In this document: positions 23,701 through 35,700 of the stretch, one piece after another | Layout: every line of letters begins with the position of its first letter | Position numbering within the stretch: the first letter of the stretch is position 1 | NCBI GenBank assembly: GCA_902728285.1 | Contig: CACVBU010001185.1 | Coordinates: forward strand, 62,001 to 126,000 | DNA from: Clytia hemisphaerica | Lineage: Eukaryota; Cnidaria; Hydrozoa; Leptothecata; Clytiidae | Reading direction: 5' to 3' | Length of the DNA: 64,000 bases | Position numbers and translations under genes: made by a program | The notes under the pieces: generated by a model | Database searches by the model: none | What the model saw: only the letters and a program-made list of their open reading frames with translations | What the model was told of the DNA's origin: nothing

Positions 23701-26700
23701 CATGATATCCAATCTGTTTTTCCACTGGTTCTCAACTTCAATTGAGCTAGAATCTGAGAATGTATGTCTGTTAGTCAGTCAGTATGTAACCTCAATAAAA
23801 CATTTGGACAGACTGGAGACTTCAAAAATGGTCAGATTTGGCTTAAATTTTGCTCACTTGTTCCTTGTGTGAATATCTGGGGATGTTTTTGAAAATTTAC
23901 AATTTTGTACGCAACAACACAATGGCCTTACTTTTTTCTTTCTTTGTTTGGATATGTGACAAAATTATGTGGTTAGCTCGGTTGAAGTGTGCCAATGATT
24001 ATAAGATGGTTATCTTTCAATTAGCAAAATGATTTCCTTTCTGATTTGATTTGATACACATGTTATGGATATAGCATGTGGCTCCCTAGATTTTGTAGAG
24101 AAGGAGATCTCCTATAAACAACTTAACTTAAATTATTATGTTTTAATAGTTAAAAAAAGACATGGGTACAAGCTTTTTGCTTATAGCTATATAGGTAAAT
24201 ACTTTTGAAACATGAACAGCCATGTGTCCTACATACAGGTGACAGGGAGAGATTCATCCTCAAAATTTGGCTTTGCGTCAAAGTTTTACTAGCCAAAGGA
24301 ATATTCTTGCTAAACATAAGATGATTATGTTTATATATCCTACTGTCTGGATTTCTGTCTCATTTGAATGGTTTAACTCTTTAAATAATACACAAAGAAT
24401 AAGAAAATAACATAAGAAATTGATTAAAGTTTATGAAAATGTTTGACTTCATTTGTTGTTTCTATTTATTATCAACACTTGCCTTTAATTCATGGACATA
24501 TACCTAAACTTCCACTTACATTTTCATTTGTCAGATATTTTTATGATCAGGCAGACAAAGTCAAGAAAATTGAGATACAAAAACTAATATTTTGTAGTAT
24601 GAGTGCATAGTGCTTTGTGACTTGGTTTATTGTACACTCAATGATCGATATATTTCATATCTAAAAAATTTGGGTTGGGAGACAAGATACATGGTGACGA
24701 CGCGCCCCTCGAACTAGCTTATTTTTTCTATTTATTTTTTCATATTTTCATAGATTCCAGAGTTGTTTGCGACTTGCCTGTATCTTGTGATTTTTTCAAA
24801 AACAAAATTGTCTCTCGGGATTGATATGGAGCGACGCGCTCCTTCTTCCAAGGCGTTTGCGAACTACAATACTTTCCCTTTGAGATGATTCATGCTAAAT
24901 GGCATTAATAAGCAAAACGATCATAAGAAAAACCACGACAAAGCATCACAGTGAGTTCATAACCAATACAGTTAGTCAGCGTTTAATGAAATATTATTTT
25001 GTTCGATCTGGTCAGCTTAGTGGAGTCAGTCTTGGTTTACTTGTGATTTGAAAAATCTAATTTCATATCCTAAAAAATTTGGACTGGGAGACGAGATACA
25101 TGGTGACGACGCGCCCCTCGAACTAGCTTATTTTTTCCTTATATTTTTTCAAATTTTCTTAACAATATATATATTTTTAAATTTAGTCAGGAATATTTTT
25201 TTCCATTTTTATTAGAAATTAGGGATTCCAGAGTTGTTTGCGACTTGCCTGTATCTTGTGAGTTTTTCAAAAACAAAATTGTCTCTCGGGATTGATATGA
25301 AGCGACGCGCTCCTTCTTCCAAGGCGTTTGCGAACTACAATACTTTCCCTTTCAGATGATTCATGCTAAATGGCATTAATAAGCAAAACGATCATAAGAA
25401 AAACCACGACAAAGCATCACAGTGAGCTCATAACCAATACAGTTAGTCAGCGTTTAATGAAATATTATTTTGTTAGATCTGGTCAGCTTAGTGGAGTCAG
25501 TCTTGGTTTACTTGTGATTTGAAAAATCTAATTTCATATCCTAAAAAATTTGGGTTGGGAGACAAGATACATGGTGACGACGCGCCCCTCGAACTAGCTT
25601 ATTTTTTCCTTATATTTTTTCAAATTTTCTTAACAATTTATATATTTTTAAATTTAGTCAGGAATATTTTTTTCCATTTTTATTAGAAATTAGGGATTCC
25701 AGAGTTGTTTGCGACTTGCCTGTATCTTGTGAGTTTTTCAAAAACAAAATTGTCTCTCGGGATTGATATGGAGCGACGCGCTCCTTCTTCCAAGGCGTTT
25801 GCGAACTACAATACTTTCCCTTTGAGATGATTCATGCTAAATGGCATTAATAAGCAAAACGATCATAAGAAAAACCATGACAAAGCATCACAGTGTGTTC
25901 ATAACCAATACAGTTAGTCAGCGTTTAATGAAATATTATTTTGTTAGATCTGGTCAGCTTAGTGGAGTCAGTCTTAGTTTACTTGTGATTTGAAAAATCT
26001 AATTTCATATCCTAAAAAATTTGGGCTGGGAGACGAGATACATGGTGACGACGCGCTCCTCGAACTAGCTTATTTTTTCCTTATATTTTTTCAAATTTTC
26101 TTAACAATTTATATATTTTTAAATTTAGTCAGGAATATTTTTTCCATTTTTATTAGAAATTAGGGATTCCAGAGTTGTTTGCGACTTGCCTGTATCTTGT
26201 GAGTTTTTCAAAAACAAAATTGTCTCTCGGGATTGATATGGAGCGACGCGCTCCTTCTTCCAAGGCGTTTGCGAACTACAATACTTTCCCTTTGAGGTGA
26301 TTTATGCTAAGGCATAAATAAGCAAAAAAGATTGTAACCAAATCATTACCAAGCTACAGTTTATTTATATACCAAAGACATGAAGTTAGATAACTTATGA
26401 TGAGAAATAATTTGAGAATGTTTGTCTTTGCTTTTCTCTTCATCTGCATGTCTGTCTGTCTGTAACTTCAAAGATGTTCGGTTTTTTTGGGTGAAACCTG
26501 GGGTAGTTTTTGTTTTAACCAGTAGGTTTACAGTTTCTCAGGCTGTCATTTCAAAATTCCAGAATCATTCCAAAATTGCACTCCTAAAAAGTACTTTAGG
26601 CATGTGATGAGGAGTGCTATGAATAACTTTAGTAGTAAAATCCAAATTTATGGCCTCTGTTTGATCGCACTCCTCAAGAATTTTAGGTGTGTGTGAATCG

Positions 26701-29700
26701 TTAATTCAAACAACTGCGACCCAAGTTTTTCTTTATACATACCATAGATACAACAGAACATAAATTTATCTTTAAAAAACTCTAAACACTAAAATAAAAT
26801 CCTCCAAAAGCCAAAGCAAGCTTGGAAACACAAAAATCCTTCCTCTCGCTAAGGGCGTCATCTTGGTTTGAAAATGTTTAAATCAAAATGTCTCGTGGAT
26901 TTCAGAGAATGGCAACATTTAGTGGGAAAGAGGATTTGCTGACTATTAAGCAGCCTTTATAAGAAACTTTTTCGTTAAACGACGAGCAGAAGCCTATTGA
27001 CTTCCAAAGACTTAAAGGGGAGTCTTTTATTTTCAATTTCCTAAAGGGGGTTACCACTTAACAGGGGGGATTCCCATAAATATCTGTTCTCATGATAATA
27101 CTTGAAAATAGTATTTCTCAACCAGTGCTATTGAATTATTTCCCCTTGATAATGATATTGTCTAACCTTTTTAACAATAAGCTTGTCATTCAAGGCTTCA
27201 GGGGACTGAACAAAAAATTTAAGGAAGTTTTTATGGGTGTTTTTGAGGAGATGTAAATCTGAACCTTTTCCCAAAAATTCAAACCTTCAGACAGACAGGA
27301 AATCTAGTATTATTATTCTGGAAAGATGATTCAAGTTCTTGTTGTTTTTGTTTTGATTTTTTTGTTTACTCATGAGGTCTTGGAAATGTTCTCAATCTAC
27401 ACGTTCTATTATTAGTTTTAACAAATTACCAAAATAACTGCTTTTGCTGCATTATTTGTCATGCCAAATTTAAGATGGACTGAAATTAATAATTGAGTTT
27501 TAAAAAGAAATCATTTGCTAAAAGAAAACTATTCGAATAATTGATAACCAAATATGAGGCACTATTCCTATCACTGTTATCCAACTTGTCAGATTTTCAT
27601 ACTTTGAAATTGAATTTCCTCTATTTAGCTTATTTAATTTCTTACTTAGACAACATTTCAGAGGAGCCGTGCTTTCAATATGTGAGAGGACCTGGAATAT
27701 TAGTTGAAAATTCTTCTTGCACTTATGGTAAATGAGAAAGTGAAAAATATGACTTATTGTAACTGCTTCTGCTTACTAGTTTGGTTTTAATTTGATTGTC
27801 TTGCCTACTTTTAATAATTGTGATTTGTTAAATTTGTGTTCCTTTGAATGAGCTACTATAGCATTTTTATCTACGTTTTGTTGATACAATATTTTCAAAT
27901 TGAAGAAAAAGTTTGAATCAAATATTTTTAATCTGATTAATTTTTTTTTCACTCTAGTGATCAAGTGATTTATTTTGATGGATAATCAGCATTCAAAAGA
28001 TGTCCAAATTGAAGAAATGGTAAAATTATTGTTTCTTGGGTTTAATGGAATATTACATTCTGCTGGGGGTCTCAAAAGGAGGTGGCAAATGTTTCATTTC
28101 AGGGAGATTCTGAAAAGGAGAAAGAAGGAGAGCATGGGAAAAAAGTTCTGACAAAGCTCATACCATTTGCAGCAAATTTATTACTTAGCAGTTGAAAAAT
28201 CGTGCATTATTGGTTAACTTACAAAGGGCTGAATCACTTTCTAAAAAGTATGCATATTTTTGGCAAAATTTAAGAATAATGGGCTAAACGTCTCAGAGGG
28301 AGGGGCAAAAGATGTTTCGATTTTCTGGTTTGGAAGGTAATTTTTTGGTTTACAGACATTGGAAAGGAACCTTTAGACCGGATGATGGAAAAAAATTAAA
28401 ATTAAATTGTTTTTTTTTTCAAACTTGAATTAATGGTTGAGAAAATAAAAGAAATGTGTTTTGAGATACCAGAAAACAACGAAAGTTTTGTAGTAGTTAA
28501 CTTGTGTTAAGGGTGCCATTAAGGAAAGCATACAGTATTGGAGAGCTTTTGTTATTTCCTTTCTATCGCATCATACCATATCATCCGATACGATCGATTC
28601 CATTGATATCCTATGTGGCCTTCTTGGTAGAAAATTAAAACTATCCATCATGACGCCTGCTTCTAACCATGCAGATCATGGCTTATGATTGAAGCAATTC
28701 CCTTTCCATTTTAGCTGTTAACTGGATGCTGGACATTTATGCTGCCATACGTTGAAGTTCTTGAACGAAATTTGAAATGATAACAACGTGATCATACAAA
28801 AGACTGCCATCGGAGAAAGAGTATCGTGCTATTTCGATTGATTGACGGAGAACAAATTATGGTAAACGATCGAAAGAGACAATCCAACTTGTAATGGTTA
28901 TATATTACATGATTTTTTTTAGAAGCATACAAAAATCCGAAAACAGGCTCAGAGATGCTTAGGTCGAAAGCTTGATAAGGCTGAAAAATGCTTGAGGGGA
29001 TGCTTAAATCTAAAGCATAAATTTAGGAAATGCTGAAAATCCTTGAAATTCCAGCCAAAAAAGCCAAAATCAGGAAAAAAATATTTTGTAGGCTCAAGCA
29101 ATACTTGCCATATGCTAAATTTTTCCCTATATCTGAGCCTAGATATGCTTATAAGTGCAATGCTTATAAAAAAAACATGTATTCTGCTTTCACTGAAACT
29201 TTAACTTGGTTATTAAAGACTGATTGACAATTGACAATTCAACGCAGACTATTTCATGAAGGAAGTAATGCATCATAAACTCTCGACGCCTAGATATTTT
29301 TCAATTTATTGTACTCTTATTAGATCAATATAATTCTATGATTATTTTTAGATAATTTAGATTTTTAGATACTAGATATTTTTCAATTTATTGTACTCTT
29401 ATTAGATCAATATAATTCTATGATTATTTTGTAAAAATGGGCTCTCCCAGAAAAAAAATTGTACATGGGGGGGGGTGGAGAATATTTTGTCCGGGGGTAG
29501 CAAAAAATCATCAAGATTTGCCTTGTCCGGGGGTAAATTTGCTCTGTCCGGGGGTAATTTGGGGTGTCCGGGGGTCAGCAGATGCTTGTCCGGGGGGGGT
29601 AAACCTATTGTCCGGGGGGGGGGCTAAAAGTTACCCTGTTCGGGGGATAAATCACTAAAAATTGTCATATCCTCCAACCCTCATGTACAATGTTTTTCTG

Positions 29701-32700
29701 GAAGAACCCAATACATGGAAAAGATAAACCTTAATTATTAGTCCAACCGAAAATAAACCCTTAGAGAGGTAAAATTTTCTTTTTTTGGGAACCCTTGGAA
29801 AGACTTCCTAAATTTTGGTAGATTTTCTCCAAATTTTGGTTGATTTTCACCAAGTTTTGTTCGAAATTTCTGGGAATTTTGACCCTTTCTGAGGGAAACT
29901 CTCGATTTTCGTGATTTTGGAACTTCTCCTTCAGAGACTAACTTATAAATCTACACCCCATTCGAGAGACTTTTGAGGCGTGAAAAAGGTATCCTTATGG
30001 CTCGCACATACCCGTCCTGTTTTGATCAAGTGCACCCGGTGGGCTCTTTTGCTATACTATCAAAATGTTCGAATAGTGCCTTCAAAATTCCCAATATCCA
30101 GAACATTCGGATTTGGAGAATTTAAATAGACTTTTACTCCGCAGAAGGGCCTTTAGCGAACTTTCTACTTGATTTTTGACCTTTGAATAAGTATACGCCT
30201 GTGATAGATTCTCATGGCGTTATACTCTGCAACTATCGTCCCGGGGGGGGGGGGGGGGGGGGTAGGGTAATAGGGTTGGTGAATGAGGGGTATGTGCGGA
30301 CGGGACCTCCGAAAAACCGACCCTTAGAGAGACTGATTTTTGCTGAAAAGGTGACCCTTAGAGTAGAGAGACTTTTTGAATTTTTTTATTTAGATTTTTG
30401 AAAAAAGTGATACCCTTAGAGAGACTTTATTACAATTTTTTCTCTGGAAATCCAAAAATTTCCTAAAAATCTTGAATTTTCCGACCCTTAGAGAGACTAA
30501 TTTAAAACTTTCTGATTTTTCCCCTTAAAGAGACTTTGAAAGGTGAAAAAACCGACCCTTACCGTCCGCACATTACCCATCATCCATTTTTGCCTAAGTA
30601 CCCCCCCCCCGGCCTATCGTCACTTGAAGGACTGCCAAATGCCTGAGCTAAGAGTGCTACATTTTCACCTCTTTTCAGCTGGAAATACAGTGCCGTTCCC
30701 ATTAAATATTGTAATCATTCTAGGCAATTTTGGGACAGTTATTTTTGCATTTTTTATTTCCAGCTGGAAATAGAGAGCCGTTCCCATAAAATATCTATAT
30801 TGCTCTAACATTTTTCCTTTTTTATCTCCAGCTGGAAATAGAGAGCCGTTCCCATAAAATATCTATATTGCTCTGACGTTTGCTACCTTTATTTTCCTTT
30901 TTGATCTCCAGCTGGAAATAAAGAGCCGTTCCTATACATTTGTATATCTCCTCCTGGCAAATGTGAACGGCTATTTTAAGGAAAAGGTCGAAACTTTTTT
31001 TTTGAGAGCTGTTCCCGTGCAATTTGTTCCATTTTCCTGGCATATTTTTCTTTTCCAGCTGGAAATTTGGAGCCGTTCCGGACAACCCGATTATGTTCAT
31101 TTTATAGAAATTTTCTCCTGGCTGGCAAAAAGGAACGGCTTTTTCGTGTTTTGCCTCGGTGGCTGCTTCTGTAGAAATGACGTGATTCAAACAATAGACT
31201 ATGCTTTTGCTCAACCCATTTCTCTCCCCCTTCACTGCGTAACTACTATATGAATGGCCGCTAATTAGGCAAATAAAGACTTGCACCATGACCTTGAATT
31301 TAATAGGTCTCTGTAAGAACTGTTAGTATAAACTATCACGAACGAAAGATTTCATACCTGGGTTTATACTTTTTCATAAAAGGTGCAATTCAAAAAAGCA
31401 GGGTTTATTAGTAGAATGGAATGTTTGGTATATTGTAGAATAGAATTTTAAAGCCGGGAATGTTCAAATCTGGCCGTAAAAAAGAAAATAATACTTTGGG
31501 CTGATTATTAGTTAGAGTTATGAAAATTTAGATAAAAAGTTCACAAAAATGCAAAAATTTGATAAAAATCCACTTTTTTAAGATCTTGACCGTTTTTTGA
31601 CCATTTTTTTGTCACGAGTGATTCAAGAACCTCCAAAATTGGCCCTGCTTTACTTGATTCTGTCCTCTAGCGAATTAATTTGAAGTTTTACTACTGGGCA
31701 CCTTTCTATCATTCAGGCAGGTCCGCACAACGTCCTAAATTGGGCGTTTATGAACTTATTTTATAAACTTTTTAAAAACTCAGGGAACTTTAGGTATATT
31801 GAGTGACGTTGTCAAAAGATTATTACCAGAAGTTACCTTATATGTATTACAAGGATCTTGTGTACCAATTTTCATTCAAAAAAAACAATTAGATAAAAAA
31901 TTGAGGGAGTGGTAAAGGAAAAGCCCCCTTTCTAATTCCGAACCGCCCCTAAAAACCTAGAATTAGGGTATAGGGTATATAATAGGGTAAAAGGTTCTTT
32001 TTCAGCTAAAAATTAATCAATAAGAAGTTCAAAGGTACTTACGATTCTTTTCGTTTTTGAAAATCGCTATTCCCTTCAGCCTTCTTTGCTTTTTCTAGTT
32101 TTTTGGCATTTTTGGCACGAGCAAGTTCTCTCTGATTACCTCCTAAATGAAAAAAGAGAAAATAGATTTTATTAAATCATCATTAGTGAACAGAAAAAAA
32201 AGAAGAAAAGAAATGGAGGCTGACATTAAGATAACATCATGATAAAATCTGAATACATATCTTCCTAGCCAGATTTTCTAGTCAGGCGTTCAAAAAGTTT
32301 TCACTACACTTATGACGCCTAATCACAAACGAATCTACTTGTAAGTATTTGCCTGTCAATCAAAACGACAATTTTTCATTTCTGATTGTCTATATATTAA
32401 TAGTCAGTAATAGTCAGAGTCTGTATGTCACTTTGTTTGTTTGTTTGACCGTGTGTTACTTTCGTTTTCGCAAGCAATGTTTTGTTCTTTTAAAAGATCA
32501 CTTTTGTTTTGATTGACAGAGATTATAATTCCTGCCTTGACTTGCCCGCCTATTTTTTTTTCTTAATCAAGGGATTTGGTCTGTGTTTGTCTTTGGTTTG
32601 GCTTAAAAATCTTGAGAAAGCAATTATTTCATGCAAAATGACTTTTGGGAATTCTCTGTATCATGTCAAAAGAAATTTTTAGGGATGAAAACATTTTTCT

Positions 32701-35700
32701 TCAATTAAAGAGGTTTATAATTATGACACTTCATAACGTTATGAGAAGGGATGTATAGGTGTGATTTTTGGGCTAAAACATTGAGCGCTGTTTGATTGGT
32801 TTCGTAAAAACTCTCCAGCTTGCTCGTGCTCATGGAATGGAAGATGGTAAGAATTCAAGTTCTTAGTTTTAAGCTTAGTTGATATGGGATGGCAGCAGTT
32901 GGCACATGTATTTAGGTAATTTCTTGGATGCTTTCCCCCAAATGAAGACATGAACCAACAGCCTTCCCTTTTGAGGTAAGTTTTGCCTTTATTTTGTGTA
33001 ACTACCTTAAAAAGGAAATAACATTTGCAGATGCTTATTTTCAATTAATCATTTTTCATTAATTTTATTTTTTTTTTGCCCCATTATAGCCAAATTTTGT
33101 GGAAGATCTTTTATTTTTCAAGGAATCAGATCACTAAAATCTTATATATTTCATACTGTCAACTGCTCTAACTTGAGACTATCTGACAAAACATGGGGAG
33201 GCGATTCGGCCACCATTTCACCGAACCTCCAAAGTCATTTGATTTGAGTTAATGAACAGCGTATTAAAAAATACATGATTTCTCTTTCGCACTGAGTAGG
33301 CTTTTAAATCAAAATATGAAAAAAATCTGTAGTAGAACACACGCGTGTCTGTGCACTCTAAGAGGAACGAAGAAGTATGATTGATAAACTTGGTGGAGTT
33401 ATCAAAACAAATTTGTTGTCAACGAGATTTTTAACAGTAAGTGAAAATACAGGCCAGATATCAACCAGTCCCATGCTTCGACCAATCATCGCAAGTTAGA
33501 GCAGTTGACGGTATATTCAGCCTAGACTAATGTTAAATTTCGTTTCTTCACATATTTGTCACATTTTGTCTCGATAACCTCATAAAACTACGGAACTTAT
33601 CCTTAGAAGCAATCGAGCAAGAACAATAGAAAAAATCTTTATTTGGCTCTGTAGAAAAATTGCAAAATAGAAACTCGCTTAAATTCACAATACTGATTCT
33701 TTACCCCAAAACAAAACTTTTCTATTTTGTAAATCTTTCTAACACTTCCCCATACGTAAAATATAGAGTACTTTCGTTTTCCCCCAAACTTACGAGGGAA
33801 AAAAGTTAAGACCGCGTATTTATTTGTGTGATGTCATAATGTTATTGTTCTATTTCTCAGATTATTACTGACAGCATTTCAATCGCTTACGGGATTGGAC
33901 AATGGTTGACAATAGATCGTGACGTAAAGAATCCAATGATGCACGACGAATGAAAGTTCATTTTGGGTGGCTTGATAACACTCGTAATTTCTTTATTTCT
34001 CTAGTTTATTTCGTTTTTTCGTTTTGGGAGAAGGACTATATGGTAGAAAATAAGGTTTTATACTATTACTTTTAACTTTGATATTTTAAATGCCTAAAGA
34101 AAATTTGGTAAGTGGGCGGAAAATAAAAACGCCTTTGTCTTGAACGCCCGACTGCCAAAATCTCGGGATTCTGGGACTTCTTTTGAGACGGGGGTTAGAC
34201 ATGAAAACAAAGAACTAAGTAGAATCGACTTTTTCAAACTTAAAATACAATGTAAAATATTTTTGTAATCAAAAATTATATTTAACAATTATATTGAAAA
34301 GTAATAATTCGTTATAAGGAAAGATAACTTGTGCAGAAAAGAAAGTCTTCATTTATTGACCCCCAGATTTTTCATTGCCTAATTTCTACGGGAAATCGAA
34401 AGTAATTTCATTTGGCTTGTGATGTTTGAGAGCTTGGATGTTGGGAAGCTGCAAGGATAAAGGTAAACAAATTATAGTCTTTTTTCTGAAAGAAGAATTA
34501 ACATTAGTCTAGGCTGATATTGATTACTTTAATCGTAGAAATTTTAGCGAGAGTAATTTTAGCGTATATTAGCGAGTCAGGAAAATCTTGATTTTTTCTG
34601 GATTTATTTTAGCGAATCACAATTTCAAGAAATTTCGCTTGGATAAATTTTAGCGAATACTTGTCTGAGAAAATTTCGCGTGGATTAATTTTAGCGAATC
34701 GCCATTTCCAAATAACTTTTTGAGATGTATTTTGGTGAAAGTTTGAGATATAACGGAGGTTCGAGATAAGTGTGTGTTTTTAAGCCTACATTTTCTTACA
34801 GCGATTTATTTTAGCGAATTGCGTTTTTGAAAAATTTAGCGCGGATAAATTTTAGCGATCTGTCAATCCGGCGTGTTTTAGCGAGATTAATTTTAGCGAA
34901 AATAGGGAAAACTCGCTAAAACGCTAAAATTAGTCTCGCTAAAATTTCTACGATTAAAGTACTTGTCTAAAGAATATTTATCAAGGAAAAGAAGAAGATA
35001 TTTTAAGGTTGACCCTAAAAATATTTTTGTTTCCAGTTCACCGGCCGAAAATGATGAAACTGTGAAAATTCCTTTTGTCTCCATCCAGCCACAATTTTTT
35101 TGTACATTGTCATTTGGTTCACGATGAGCTTTGTCACGTTGAACTTTCGTTTAGACATTGGATTTTTTTTCTCAATTTTTTGATTTTGACTTTTGTTTAT
35201 GTCATAGATAAATGACATCAGTTAGTTTTTTTCTTTAGCGTTTAGTGGATTAGTCTTGGAAAAATTTGTACTTATCCTTCAAAAACCGTTGAAGCTGACT
35301 GGCCACACGGTCGTGGCTTCTTCGTAAAGACGAAAGACTGATCTGGACTTATTTTGTACTTTCCAGTCTCTTGTTCGTAGTTTTTCTGACTTTCTGGTTC
35401 TATGTAAGTTATTTTCTATGTTTTCTAACTGAATGACTTACCGACAGATCGCCACCGGTGGGATTCGAACCCACTAAATGCAAAGTTCCGATGATTTGAA
35501 ACTAGCCTGGATGTCCAGACCGTAAACTATTTCACCGTCTAGTTTTTTATAATCTTGTCTCTGGGTTTACGGTCTGGTCGAAGTAACTCGTCTGCAGGGA
35601 TATCTGTCCCTGCATATGTGAGTGTCTCTAATTGGTCAGTACGCGCCCAGTCACTGAGCAGAATTTTCGCGGGGTTTTCGATATTTTTCGATGCGCGCGC

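Noticed and set aside
27665..27731. Third exon of the acidic gene
   Set aside because: Splice sites look fair, but the phase set by the donor at 23673 reaches a stop after about 15 codons and the open phase does not connect.
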